From NCBI RefSeq assembly GCF_010500955.1, contig NZ_QVMJ01000017.1, forward strand, positions 1-64,000: DNA of 64,000 nucleotides, in the 5' to 3' direction. The position numbers and the translations under genes were made by a program. The notes under the pieces are model-generated. The model was given only the letters and a program-made list of their open reading frames with translations. It had not been told where the DNA came from and ran no database searches. Of the stretch, positions 9,169-18,099 are shown piece after piece. Every line of letters starts with the position of its first letter. The first letter of the stretch is position 1. This DNA is from Bacteroides sp. 519. Its GTDB lineage: Bacteria; Bacteroidota; Bacteroidia; Bacteroidales; Bacteroidaceae.

Positions 9169-10230
9169 ATGAACAAACAGAAATCAATTTGGAAAAACAG
9201 ATACCTGCTCTCCGGCATCCTTATCTCGGTGGCGGTAGCTATACTTATTCACTTTCCCGAATTAATTTCCCTGTTCGACCGCTTCGAGAGTCGCCAGCTA
9301 TTTCCGGATATGCAGATAAGTGAAGTAGTTAGTGAAGTACTTTTTACTTTTATTTCGCTTCTTATTCTGTTTGCTGCCAATACCGCTGTGTTCCACTTCA
9401 ACAAACCAGAAGTGAAGATAAGCCGCAAACAGGTACTTTTATCGTTTCTGTTCACTGTGGTATTAAGTACATTACTGGCCAAAGGATTTGTTTATTTGCA
9501 CCATGCGTTGCATTTACCTGCAATAGAATCAATGGTACATCATTACCTGCATCCTTTCCGCGATTTCCTTATCAGTTGTGTGGTTACTGGTGGATGCTAT
9601 ATTATATACCTTGTACACCGCCAGCAACAAGTTATTATTGAGAACCAGCAGTTACAGGCCGAAAATATCCTTGGGCAATACGAAGTCTTAAAGAATCAGC
9701 TTAACCCACACATGTTATTCAACTCGCTGAATACATTGCAATCGCTTACGCGGGAAGATACACAAAAGGCTCAGGAATATATACGGGAGCTTTCGCGGGT
9801 ACTGCGCTACACATTGCAGGGAAATGAAGAAAAAACCGTAACGCTGTATGATGAGATGCAATTTCTATCGGCTTACTCCTTCTTGTTAAAGATGCGATAC
9901 GAAAACAACCTGCATTTTGTGTTGCAGATAGATAAGTCACTGGAAGCATACTTTCTGCCTCCTATGTCGTTACAAGTATTGATTGAGAATGCTGTTAAAC
10001 ATAACGAGATCAGTGACCGGAATCCCCTTACCATCCATATTTATACCGATGATGGACCTGTGGTTTGTGTATCGAATGCCATACAACCCAGACTAACACA
10101 TTCATCGGGCACAGGCATCGGGCTGGCTAATCTGGCTAAACGTTATCAGCTATTATTCGGTCAGGACATCAGTATTACAGAAGATATCAATTTTACTGTT
10201 CGTATACCTTTAATACGCCGCCCATTATGA
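9169..10230 (+). CDS. LytS-type sensor histidine kinase
   Basis: A 353-residue membrane kinase. Four TM segments occupy about residues 10-155. A short coiled linker (QQQVIIENQQLQAENI) leads to the His_kinase domain with the phospho-acceptor motif NPHMLFNSL (H181), followed by an HATPase domain with the N-box IENAVKHNE and GIGLANL. There is no separate input domain, so signals are probably sensed within the membrane. The response-regulator gene overlaps its stop by 4 bases. Target unknown; the adjacent efflux operon is a possible but unproven target. Confidence 0.88.
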   Translation: MNKQKSIWKNRYLLSGILISVAVAILIHFPELISLFDRFESRQLFPDMQISEVVSEVLFTFISLLILFAANTAVFHFNKPEVKISRKQVLLSFLFTVVLSTLLAKGFVYLHHALHLPAIESMVHHYLHPFRDFLISCVVTGGCYIIYLVHRQQQVIIENQQLQAENILGQYEVLKNQLNPHMLFNSLNTLQSLTREDTQKAQEYIRELSRVLRYTLQGNEEKTVTLYDEMQFLSAYSFLLKMRYENNLHFVLQIDKSLEAYFLPPMSLQVLIENAVKHNEISDRNPLTIHIYTDDGPVVCVSNAIQPRLTHSSGTGIGLANLAKRYQLLFGQDISITEDINFTVRIPLIRRPL

Positions 10231-11015
10231 AAGCAATTATAATAGAAGATGAAAAAGCTGCTGTTCGTAATCTGGTAGCTTTAATACACGAAATCCGTCC
10301 GGAAGCCGAAGTTATTGCCACGCTGGATAGTATTAACAGTACAATTGAATGGTTTAACTCTTCGTCTGTTATCCCCGATGTTATATTTATGGATATACAT
10401 CTGGCAGACGGATCGGCCTTCGAAATCTTCGAACATATTAAAATTACCACTCCTGTTATCTTTACCACTGCTTACGATGAATATGCCCTGCGTGCCTTCA
10501 AGGTAAACAGCATTGACTACCTGCTTAAACCCATAGACCGGGAAGATATGGAAAAAGCCCTCGAACAGTTCGACGACTTATATACCGACCATGCACATAC
10601 TTTCCATGATAGCACTCTTGAACAACTTATGCACTCGTTGCGGCAAAAGGAAAGTTACAAAACGCATTTCCTTATTCCCTTGCGAGGCGATAAACTTCTG
10701 CCTGTAGCTGTAAGCAGCATTTTGTTTTTCTACATACGCGATAGTCGCGTGAAAGCAGTTATGGCCGACGGTAACGAGTTACCTTTTACGCATACCATGG
10801 ACGAACTGACTGATTGTCTGGACCCTTCGGTCTTTTTCCGGGTAAACCGCCAGTTTCTTATTTCGCGAGATGCAATAAAAGATATTGATTTATGGTTCAA
10901 TAACCGTTTATCGATTAACTTAAAAATCACTTCTGTTGATGAGCATATAATTGTTAGCAAAACCCGGGTTAGAGAGTTCAAAGATTGGTTTTCGGGGAAT
11001 TATTTATCCCGGTAG
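10227..11015 (+). CDS. LytTR response regulator
   Basis: A 262-residue partner of the upstream kinase. The receiver domain has the acidic pair EDE (residues 8-10), phospho-acceptor D56 in MDIHLADG, and K in YLLKPID. The C-terminal LytTR DNA-binding domain (about 150-255) contains the typical FFRVNRQFLIS stretch. Coupled to the kinase by an ATGA overlap. The final codons Leu-Ser-Arg-stop are written by the first unit of the downstream CCCGGTAGG repeat, so the repeat array has invaded the gene end. Confidence 0.9.
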   Translation: MKAIIIEDEKAAVRNLVALIHEIRPEAEVIATLDSINSTIEWFNSSSVIPDVIFMDIHLADGSAFEIFEHIKITTPVIFTTAYDEYALRAFKVNSIDYLLKPIDREDMEKALEQFDDLYTDHAHTFHDSTLEQLMHSLRQKESYKTHFLIPLRGDKLLPVAVSSILFFYIRDSRVKAVMADGNELPFTHTMDELTDCLDPSVFFRVNRQFLISRDAIKDIDLWFNNRLSINLKITSVDEHIIVSKTRVREFKDWFSGNYLSR

Positions 11016-11105
11016 GATGAAGGCTTTCTCCCGGTAGGATAAACGGTTTGTCCCGGTAGGATAAAGGCTTCATCCTACCGGGAGAAAAGCGTTATCCTAC
11101 CGGGA
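11007..11105. repeat. 22-bp-period array of TCCCGGTAGGAT that inverts half-way
   Basis: TCCCGGTAGGAT starts at 11007, 11029 and 11051, then its reverse complement ATCCTACCGGGA starts at 11072 and 11094; steps within each orientation are exactly 22 bases. The array lies between convergent genes and can fold into a strong G+C-rich hairpin, so it may serve as a bidirectional terminator. The first copy supplies the response-regulator stop codon. Confidence 0.9.
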
Positions 11106-11111
11106 GAAAAT

Positions 11112-12176
11112 TCAGGGAAAAATATTAAACTTATTATATGCTTTTACAGCCTTATCGAATGCACTGTGCACCTTCTCGGGAGTTGTTTCGAAGAAAGACA
11201 ATTCGGCCTCAGCTCCTTTTTTCTTTACTACCCGTTTCCATGTCCCCACTATTTTTCCATTGTAATGTACGGTTGGGCTAAAAATACCATTTATGGTAAG
11301 TACTTTCCGGTAATAGGCCTCGTCGATAATTTCTTCCCGGTATTTATAGCTAACCACATATTCATCGAATGCAGGTAACAGTACTGTACTTTTCTTTCCG
11401 GCTGGTGTTTGGATGTTGTTTGGCATCCAATAGGTCTTTCCATTGATTTCTTCACAAACGAAATCATGTTTAATTGCTTCTATCCCTTTGCGAACATCTG
11501 TTTTTGTAAGTCCCGACCACCATAGAAAATCATCAAGTGTTGCCGGCCCGTGACTAGAGAAATACTTACGTGCTAATCGTTCCAAAGCTTCTTCTTTGGA
11601 TAGAGAATAAGTTTTAGGAACACGTTGGTGCAATAAAGCATACGTTTGTTTATTTTCACGTATCTCTCCGTTGCATACAATACCTTCGAGTTCGGCACGC
11701 GAAAGAATATTTTTCACATTGTGATTCTCTACAAAGCGTAGTCCGTGGCTGGTAGTAAGATGCTCTGCAATTTCCTCCCGGGTGAGGTGTCCGTATTTGT
11801 CGAGTATTCCGGGTAGTGCCTTCAATCCTTTCTGAATAAAGTCTTCTTCCATACCACGCATTTTATCATAAGATACAAATGTGGGTTTAAGGCGTGGAGC
11901 TGATAATTCGTGCATCCAGTGAATATCCTCGGCAGCTACAAAATGCCAGGTGGGACGCAGTATGTGGGTACGAATTATTTCGCCTGTACTCACTGCCTCC
12001 TCAACCTGTTTATTGGTTACCCCCGGAAGACGTGCGCCGATTCCCCATTTAGCCATTTCGTAGTTTTGCGATTGCATAGCTCCAAGCCATGACACAATTT
12101 CGGCAGGGCGGGTAAGCTGGTTGCCAGCCAGTAACTGGTTGTAGAGACGGATTTTGAGGATGTCGGCTGTCTTCAT
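11112..12176 (-). CDS. AlkZ/YcaQ-like winged-helix DNA glycosylase
   Basis: A 354-residue protein of the HTH_42 (winged helix DNA-binding) family that includes AlkZ of Streptomyces and YcaQ of E. coli, glycosylases that unhook DNA interstrand cross-links and remove bulky alkylated bases. The QxQ motif reported as catalytic is present near the N-terminus (Q35-S-Q37, in WLGAMQSQNY). Tandem winged-helix segments follow. Cytoplasmic, no signal peptide. It is a lone gene, convergent with the response regulator and divergent from the AAA/nuclease gene. Substrate is by analogy only. Confidence 0.82.
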   Translation of the reverse strand: MKTADILKIRLYNQLLAGNQLTRPAEIVSWLGAMQSQNYEMAKWGIGARLPGVTNKQVEEAVSTGEIIRTHILRPTWHFVAAEDIHWMHELSAPRLKPTFVSYDKMRGMEEDFIQKGLKALPGILDKYGHLTREEIAEHLTTSHGLRFVENHNVKNILSRAELEGIVCNGEIRENKQTYALLHQRVPKTYSLSKEEALERLARKYFSSHGPATLDDFLWWSGLTKTDVRKGIEAIKHDFVCEEINGKTYWMPNNIQTPAGKKSTVLLPAFDEYVVSYKYREEIIDEAYYRKVLTINGIFSPTVHYNGKIVGTWKRVVKKKGAEAELSFFETTPEKVHSAFDKAVKAYNKFNIFP

Positions 12177-12278
12177 TTGTTGTTTGTTTATTGAATGCTG
12201 TACAAATATCAGTAATATTTTCCTGAATTATTATATCTTTCCTCTATAAATCGAACATTTTTCTTTAAGTTTGTATTC

Positions 12279-12286
12279 TAAATTTG
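12279..12286 (+). promoter_or_regulatory. -7 box directly before the AAA/nuclease gene
   Basis: TAAATTTG fits the -7 consensus and ends only six bases before the ATG at 12293, predicting an almost leaderless transcript. An in-frame TTG at 12284 falls inside the box and was rejected as start. Confidence 0.5.
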
Positions 12287-12292
12287 GAAATT

Positions 12293-13852
12293 ATGGCCAC
12301 AGATCGCAAACTTCCTATTGGGATACAGACTTTTGAGAAAATCCGAACAGAAGATTTCTTGTATGTAGACAAAACGGCTATGGTATGGAACTTGGTTCAA
12401 ACCAATACCCCCTACTTCCTTAGTCGCCCCCGCCGTTTCGGTAAAAGCCTGTTGATTTCCACTTTCGAATCCTATTTCGAAGGACGTAAAGATCTTTTTG
12501 AAGGGCTTGCCATTTACAATCTGGAAAAAGAATGGAAGAAGCATCCTGTATTACATCTGGATTTAAATGCCGAAAAATACGACTCGCCCGAGCGACTGAA
12601 TGCCATACTCAATCGCCACCTCGTATTGTGGGAAGACACATGGGGTAAAGAAGAACGCGAAACCACACTTTCCGATCGCTTTGCAGGCGTTATTCGCCGA
12701 GCTGCCGAGCAAACAACAGGCACCAATGTCGTTGTATTGATTGATGAATATGATAAACCCCTGTTGCAAGTGATGCCCAACGAGGCACTGATGGATGAAT
12801 ACCGAAAGATACTGAAATCTTTTTACGGTGTACTGAAAAGTTCAGACCGTTACCTGCGATTTGTGTTTCTGACGGGAGTAACCAAGTTTGCACAAGTAAG
12901 CGTGTTCAGCGATTTGAATCAGTTGAATGATATCAGCATGGATATGGCATACGCCTCACTTTGTGGGATAACTTCGGATGAATTAGTAAAAGTATTCGCC
13001 CCCGAAATAGAGCAAATAGGGTTGTACAATAAGTTGAGTTTTGAAGAAGCAGTAACAACTATGACAGTACAGTATGACGGTTACCATTTTTGCGAAAATT
13101 CTGTTGGCATTTTCAATCCTTTTAGTGTATTGAACGCTTTTCAGAAAAAGAAATTCGACAACTACTGGTTCCACACAGGCACTCCCACCTTTTTGGTTGA
13201 TCTGCTAAAAGAAACCGATTATGACCTTCGCACCCTCATAGACGGTGTAGAAGCCGAGCAGGAATCTTTCTCCGAATACCGGGTGGAAACCAATAATCCC
13301 ATCCCATTGATTTATCAAAGCGGTTACCTCACTATTAAAGCTTACGATCCTGAGTTTAAACTCTATACCCTTCGTTTTCCTAACGATGAAGTAAAATATG
13401 CTTTTATTAAATTCCTGCAACCTTCTTACTCATCAGTAGAAGACATTAACCGTGCTTTTCATATCCAGCATTTCGTGCGAGAACTTCGTTGTGGCAATGT
13501 ACCTTCCTTTATGGAGCGTTTGAAAGCTTTCTTCGCCGATTTCCCCTACGAGCTGAACGACAAAACTGAGCGACATTATCAGGTTGTATTCTATATCGTA
13601 TTCAAACTGATTGGCGAATTTATTGAAGCCGAAGTACACAGTGCCCGTGGACGAGCCGACGCGGTGGTAAAAACAAAGGACTATATTTATGTTTTCGAAT
13701 TTAAACTAAATGGCAGCGCCCGTCAGGCAATGGAGCAAATAAACGATAAAGGATATTTGATTCCTTATACTGTGGACGGACGCAAATTGGTTAAAGTAGG
13801 GGTGGACTTTAGTGCCGAAGAAAGAAATATTAATGAATATTTGATTGACTAG
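12293..13852 (+). CDS. AAA-ATPase-like protein with PD-(D/E)XK nuclease-like tail
   Basis: A 519-residue member of the family with an N-terminal AAA-ATPase_like domain and a C-terminal PD-(D/E)XK domain (DUF1703), common in multiple copies in Bacteroidales. The start MATDRKLPIGIQTFEKIR and FLYVDKT are hallmarks. It has a Walker A-like SRPRRFGKSLL (about 44-54), a Walker B-like VVLIDEYDKPLL (about 148-159), and near the end D-AVV...Y-VFEFKL, the nuclease D/E-x-K triad. Cytoplasmic. The biological role of the family is not established; links to mobile DNA or stress have been suggested but nothing here decides. Confidence 0.88.
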   Translation: MATDRKLPIGIQTFEKIRTEDFLYVDKTAMVWNLVQTNTPYFLSRPRRFGKSLLISTFESYFEGRKDLFEGLAIYNLEKEWKKHPVLHLDLNAEKYDSPERLNAILNRHLVLWEDTWGKEERETTLSDRFAGVIRRAAEQTTGTNVVVLIDEYDKPLLQVMPNEALMDEYRKILKSFYGVLKSSDRYLRFVFLTGVTKFAQVSVFSDLNQLNDISMDMAYASLCGITSDELVKVFAPEIEQIGLYNKLSFEEAVTTMTVQYDGYHFCENSVGIFNPFSVLNAFQKKKFDNYWFHTGTPTFLVDLLKETDYDLRTLIDGVEAEQESFSEYRVETNNPIPLIYQSGYLTIKAYDPEFKLYTLRFPNDEVKYAFIKFLQPSYSSVEDINRAFHIQHFVRELRCGNVPSFMERLKAFFADFPYELNDKTERHYQVVFYIVFKLIGEFIEAEVHSARGRADAVVKTKDYIYVFEFKLNGSARQAMEQINDKGYLIPYTVDGRKLVKVGVDFSAEERNINEYLID

Positions 13853-13858
13853 GTCTTA

Positions 13859-14428
13859 CTATTCTTCAAATAAAATCTTATTGTCTCCAAGTTCTTTTAT
13901 CCGGGCAAGAGATTCTACACGTATTCCCATTTCACGCAGTTTGCGGCCACCTTCCTGAAAACATTTCTCAATAATAAAACCCATTCCATAAAGTTCGGCT
14001 CCCGATTGCTTTACCAGTTCATAGATACCCATTGCAGCGTTGCCGTTGGCTAGGAAATCATCAATAAAAACAACTTTATCATCGGATGTTAAGAAATCAC
14101 CACTCACCGATACCGTATAATTTCTGTCTTTAGTAAAAGAATAAACTGTTGTCGACAGCATGTTATCCATTGTTTTGGGTATTGCCTTCTTTACAAAAAC
14201 AACTGGAAGTTCAAGTAAATAGCCTAACATTATAGCCGGAGCAATACCACTGGCTTCGATTGTTATAATTTTGTTGATAGGTAAATTACCAAAACGACGC
14301 ACAAATTCTACACCAATGGATTTCATCAATATGGGGTCCATCTGATGATTGATAAAGTTATCAACTTTCAGGATTCCGCCTTCATAACTTTTCCCATCTT
14401 TCAGTATTCTATTTTTTAGTAGTTTCAT
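13859..14428 (-). CDS. xpt: xanthine phosphoribosyltransferase
   Basis: A 189-residue enzyme converting xanthine and PRPP to XMP in purine salvage. It begins MKLLKNRILKDG as in Xpt proteins and carries the PRPP-binding loop VVFIDDFLANGNAA. Cytoplasmic. The permease gene lies 13 bases upstream on the same strand, giving the classic xpt-pbuX pairing in permease-first order. No purine-riboswitch-like leader was seen before the permease, so control differs from Bacillus. Confidence 0.92.
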   Translation of the reverse strand: MKLLKNRILKDGKSYEGGILKVDNFINHQMDPILMKSIGVEFVRRFGNLPINKIITIEASGIAPAIMLGYLLELPVVFVKKAIPKTMDNMLSTTVYSFTKDRNYTVSVSGDFLTSDDKVVFIDDFLANGNAAMGIYELVKQSGAELYGMGFIIEKCFQEGGRKLREMGIRVESLARIKELGDNKILFEE

Positions 14429-14441
14429 GTTTCTTGTTTGT

Positions 14442-15836
14442 TTATTCTTTGATACGGATGGCTACATTGGCTATAATAGCTACTACTCCACCTGTTGTTA
14501 TCCCTGAAGAGAATATTCGGCTGATAGTATCGGGCATACGCGATAGTATATCCGGTACCAGTTCTACACCCAAACCGCAGGCAAAGCTAACTGCCAATAC
14601 CAGGATGGCTTTTCTATCAATATTTTGTGATGCAATTATTCGTATTCCCGATGCTGCTACTGTTCCAAACATCAACAGGGTAGCCCCACCAAGCACAGGT
14701 TCGGGCATAATAGAAAATACTCCGCCAACAAAAGGAAAAGCACTCAGAATAATTAATAAAGCGGCAATGTAATAACCTATATAACGGCTGGCTACTCCGG
14801 TTAATTGAATTAATCCGTTGTTTTGTGCAAAGATTGAATTGGGAAATGAATTAAAAATTCCTGCAATTGCCGAGTTTATACCATCGGCCAGAATACCTCC
14901 CTGCACCCGTTTCATAAACTTAGGTCCTTCTATGGGTTCGCCCCCAATCATAGAGTTTGCTGTAATATCGCCATAGGCCTCGATTGAGGTGATAAAATAA
15001 ATCAAGGCTACTGCTATAAAAGCAGAAAAGTCAAAGTCTAACCCATATTTCAAAGGTTGAGGTATGGTTATGGAACCAAAATCTCCCATTTGCGAAAAAT
15101 CTACCCATCCCATTAACCAGGCAGCTACATAACCAATAATCAAACCGATAATAATGGAACTCATGCGGATATATTTATTCTTTATACTATTCAAAATTAG
15201 AATAGAGATAAGAACAAGTGCAGCCAAGCCAAGGTTTTGCATGCTTCCGAATGAACGGGCTGCATCCTGAGCGGGATCAATAGCCATAGACCCAAATCCT
15301 CCGCCACACGACACGATGGCAACTTTAACCAGCGAAAGGCCTATCATTGTAACAACAATTCCAGACACAAGTGGGGTGATAATAGACCGGGTGTATTTCA
15401 GCAGGCGGCTAACAATCATTTCAACGGGAGAGGCTGCAATACATACTCCGAAAATACAGGCCAGAATGGCTGTTTCGGCCATATCGCCACGTGAAGCAAA
15501 ACTGGCTGTCAGCGCTCCAATAAAAGAAAAACTGGTTCCTTGCACACACAATAATCCGCATCCTACCGGTCCAATGCGCTTACATTGTATAAATGTGGAA
15601 ATACCAGATGCCAACAGAGCCATCGAAACAAGGAATCCGGTAGTTTCGGCAGTGAAGTTTAAAGCTTTCGAAATAATGAGTGGCGGGGTGATAATAGCCA
15701 CAAATATGGCCAATAAATGTTGTAATGCCGCGAATATTGATTCCTGAAAAGGTGGTTTATCTTCTATTTGATAAAGAAGATCGGTTTTACGGATGGGCTG
15801 AATGATTTTGTCAGCCTCTTTTTCTGTTATTTCCAT
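14442..15836 (-). CDS. pbuX: xanthine/uracil permease (NCS2 family)
   Basis: A 464-residue inner-membrane symporter with about 12-14 TM segments, of the nucleobase:cation symporter-2 family. It shows QHLLAIFVAIITPPL near the N-terminus, the conserved FITSIEAYGD motif in TM8 and the NQ-like signature region FAQNNGLIQLTGVASRYIG. Co-transcription with xpt points to xanthine as substrate. A -7 box (TACTTTTG on the minus strand, at 15866-15873) lies 29 bases upstream of the ATG; the spacer holds no riboswitch-like fold. Confidence 0.9.
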   Translation of the reverse strand: MEITEKEADKIIQPIRKTDLLYQIEDKPPFQESIFAALQHLLAIFVAIITPPLIISKALNFTAETTGFLVSMALLASGISTFIQCKRIGPVGCGLLCVQGTSFSFIGALTASFASRGDMAETAILACIFGVCIAASPVEMIVSRLLKYTRSIITPLVSGIVVTMIGLSLVKVAIVSCGGGFGSMAIDPAQDAARSFGSMQNLGLAALVLISILILNSIKNKYIRMSSIIIGLIIGYVAAWLMGWVDFSQMGDFGSITIPQPLKYGLDFDFSAFIAVALIYFITSIEAYGDITANSMIGGEPIEGPKFMKRVQGGILADGINSAIAGIFNSFPNSIFAQNNGLIQLTGVASRYIGYYIAALLIILSAFPFVGGVFSIMPEPVLGGATLLMFGTVAASGIRIIASQNIDRKAILVLAVSFACGLGVELVPDILSRMPDTISRIFSSGITTGGVVAIIANVAIRIKE

Positions 15837-15895
15837 CTATTGCAATACGTTTTTTATTTGTGCTGCAAAAGTAATTATTCTTTTTACAATATTAC

Positions 15896-16552
15896 TTAGG
15901 GAAATAACTTTCGAATGGAATTTCCCCATACCATTGCATAACTATCGGCAAAATCCTCTAGCTGTTTTCTGTTTGCTTTACTGAAATGACGATTATAAAT
16001 AAAATCCACACAATGTCCAATCTCGTGCAACAAAAGTCTTTCCAGAAAATATTGCTTCATTTTTTCACTGGTCCATTGAAGATACCAACCCTTTTTATCG
16101 TGACGCAAGTCCATACAATAAGACTTGTAAAAACTCAACTGCTTATTAGTTGGCTTCTTTTGTCCAAATCGCATTTTATTATCTTTTGGAACAGCGTAGA
16201 GTTTAATTAAATAGACTCCACTTCCGCAGATATATTCACCTTGTAGGGTTTCTCCTGTTAAGTAGTCTTTTGTTTTTACCTTGTCCAACCAAACATGAGT
16301 AATCGTTTCAACATGTTCTTTAGGAAGTTTTTCCAAGGTCTCCTTTATTTCATCTACTGTTACAGGGTAATAAAAATCTTTGGAGGTGTTCTCTATAAAA
16401 AAAACTGGTTTTTCTTCTCCTTCGGCAGGAGGAAGTAGGTCATGGTATCTTTTGAAAATTCCGTCGGTACATTTCAGTCGCATTCTTCCTCCATGAAAGT
16501 CGCTAAACCTACGGTTCTTTTTCCAAGCTGTTTCTTTACGGTTTCGTATCAT
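15896..16552 (-). CDS. zincin-like putative metallopeptidase, unknown family
   Basis: A 218-residue soluble protein that I cannot place in a named family. Residues 176-180 are HEIGH, an HExxH zinc motif, with E199 nineteen residues after the second His as a plausible third ligand (QLEDFADSYA), the arrangement of gluzincin-type peptidases. The upstream half has no recognised domain. No signal peptide, so it would act in the cytoplasm. A membrane-anchored unknown gene lies 16 bases upstream on the same strand; the two may form an operon. Confidence 0.65.
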   Translation of the reverse strand: MIRNRKETAWKKNRRFSDFHGGRMRLKCTDGIFKRYHDLLPPAEGEEKPVFFIENTSKDFYYPVTVDEIKETLEKLPKEHVETITHVWLDKVKTKDYLTGETLQGEYICGSGVYLIKLYAVPKDNKMRFGQKKPTNKQLSFYKSYCMDLRHDKKGWYLQWTSEKMKQYFLERLLLHEIGHCVDFIYNRHFSKANRKQLEDFADSYAMVWGNSIRKLFP

Positions 16553-16568
16553 TTCATTGTTTTATACA

Positions 16569-17279
16569 CTAAAAAATTCTATACTTCAACCTCACTACAT
16601 TACTCTTTAACTCTACAACAGGAATACTATCCAATATATTCATTTTTTCTTTGGGCCACTCATTACTAATGTTCAGTCCCATTAAAACTGTACTATCTTT
16701 TTTAGTACTATACACAAATTGTATGTCATAGTTGCCGGGAAGAAGGAAGTTATGAGCATCCAAAGCTTCATGTGGCCAATAGTTTTTCATCCTCGTCAAA
16801 GTCTGTGCATCCCAACCTAATATGGAATCAGCAGCATAATGTATTGTTTCAATGCGATATGTATTAAATGGATTAAAACATTCACCAGGTTTCACCCGCC
16901 GAAGTTCATCTGGTACCATAGGGTTAAACATCGGACAAAATAATCCATATTTTCTGGGCTTCCGATTGAGTACTTTAAAGTCGGTTACTGGAAGTCTAAA
17001 CCCATAAGAGGAGCCATCCATGTTGCCAGGAAGGTAGATGGTACTATCTGTTTTATTAATGATTAATACATCCAACTCCGGACGCTCACCTATCCGATAG
17101 TGTGTTTTATGAGGAATCAAGACACATATAATACCCGAATCTTTCTCAATATGTTGATAGATTGCTTCACTCGTTTTTTCATCATAAGGAAGATATTCAG
17201 AATAAAAATAATTATATCCACGTGTCCCAATCAGGAATATCAAAAAGAATATTATTATGTATATGAGCTTTATTTTCAT
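16569..17279 (-). CDS. membrane-anchored protein of unknown function
   Basis: A 236-residue protein with one N-terminal TM helix (IYIIIFFLIFLIGT) and the rest probably periplasmic, rich in beta strands (RIGERPELDVLIINKTDSTIYLP resembles an Ig-like beta-sandwich edge). No lipobox, no catalytic motif. It precedes the zincin-like gene by 16 bases in a likely two-gene operon. Function unknown. Confidence 0.65.
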   Translation of the reverse strand: MKIKLIYIIIFFLIFLIGTRGYNYFYSEYLPYDEKTSEAIYQHIEKDSGIICVLIPHKTHYRIGERPELDVLIINKTDSTIYLPGNMDGSSYGFRLPVTDFKVLNRKPRKYGLFCPMFNPMVPDELRRVKPGECFNPFNTYRIETIHYAADSILGWDAQTLTRMKNYWPHEALDAHNFLLPGNYDIQFVYSTKKDSTVLMGLNISNEWPKEKMNILDSIPVVELKSNVVRLKYRIF

Positions 17280-17452
17280 TAGTGATTATATTAATAACAC
17301 CTCAATACTGCCATTTATCCTAAGTGTTCATTATTGATTATACGATTCAAACTTAAACATTTTTTTTAGAAACACAGAGATACTGAGTGATATTTTTCGA
17401 TGCCGAGGTTGTATGTCAATATTCATCCATCCATAAATGATTACTATTTTTT

Positions 17453-17567
17453 ATGCTGCAAAACGTGATTTCAAAATGCTGCATTTCACACTTTCAAAAT
17501 GCAGCATTTTGATTAAACGAAATGCAGCATTTCATCAATGCGAAATGCAGCATTTTGAAATTGCAGT
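17453..17567. repeat. 23-bp-period array of ATGCWGCAT palindromes
   Basis: ATGCWGCAT cores start at 17453 (degenerate), 17476, 17499, 17522 and 17545, an exact 23-base step four times. Bases between cores vary, but TTTCAAA or CGAA precedes and TTT follows most cores. The array sits in the divergent gap between the unknown membrane gene and arsR, about 170 bases upstream of the arsR promoter. The rest of the gap (17283-17452 and 17568-17724) shows no gene. Confidence 0.9.
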
Positions 17568-17724
17568 ATAAAATCGGCCTCACAACGCTTGTGACGGGTG
17601 GTAAAGTAGAAAATTTTCCATTTATGTTGTTTTATGCACACATAAAGTTATTAAACAAACAAACAGGTACAGGAAAGATTTTTTATTATCATATACTGTC
17701 AAACCTCAAAAAAAGGAACATATC

Positions 17725-17769
17725 ATTCGTAAATTTGCGAATTAAAAATCTATTCGTATATTTGCAAAC
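17725..17769 (+). promoter_or_regulatory. arsR promoter with two overlapping operator sites
   Basis: TTTG (17734-17737), 19 bases, TATATTTG (17757-17764) is a perfect Bacteroidota promoter. A palindrome ATTCG-TAAATTTG-CGAAT (17725-17742) covers the -33 box and a second near-copy ATTCG-TATATTTG-CAAAC (17752-17769) covers the -7 box. Binding by the ArsR repressor encoded 15 bases downstream would block both boxes. Operator identity is inferred from position and symmetry. Confidence 0.85.
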
Positions 17770-17783
17770 TAATTAATAAAACA

Positions 17784-18089
17784 ATGCAAAAGCAAGAACT
17801 TACAAAAGAACAAGAACAGATAGCACGGTTTGCTAAGGCAATGGGGCATCCCATACGGATTGCAATACTCCAAATGCTTGCAAATCAAACATGCTGTTTT
17901 CATGGCGACATGTCGGAGGTACTACCTATTGCCAAAAGTACCCTATCGCAGCATTTAAATGAATTGAAAGATGCAGGGTTGATACAAGGAGAAATTACAC
18001 CTCCAACGGTTAAGTATTGTATCAACAAAAAAAACTGGGTTTTGGTAAAAGAACTATTAGGTGGATTTATAGAAAAAGTAGCATTCTAA
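17784..18089 (+). CDS. arsR: ArsR-family metalloid-responsive repressor
   Basis: A 101-residue winged-helix repressor of the ArsR/SmtB family. The recognition helix region is IAKSTLSQHLNELKDAGLIQGE. Two adjacent Cys (C37-C38, NQTCCFHGD) sit where ArsR proteins bind As(III) or Sb(III). The protein would repress its own operon and release it on metalloid binding. It heads five same-strand genes with 10-26-base gaps or overlaps, and its promoter carries two matching operator-like sites. Confidence 0.88.
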   Translation: MQKQELTKEQEQIARFAKAMGHPIRIAILQMLANQTCCFHGDMSEVLPIAKSTLSQHLNELKDAGLIQGEITPPTVKYCINKKNWVLVKELLGGFIEKVAF

Positions 18090-18099
18090 AATAATCAAT

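Noticed and set aside
15837..15895. Purine riboswitch before the xanthine permease
   Set aside because: Fewer than 60 bases separate the gene from its neighbour and no three-way-junction consensus is seen; only a -7 box is present.
17453..17567. CRISPR-like array (repeat-spacer periodicity)
   Set aside because: The repeat core is only 9 bases and spacers 13-14 bases, there are no cas genes nearby, and the flanking bases of units are partly conserved. The same holds for 47045-47146.
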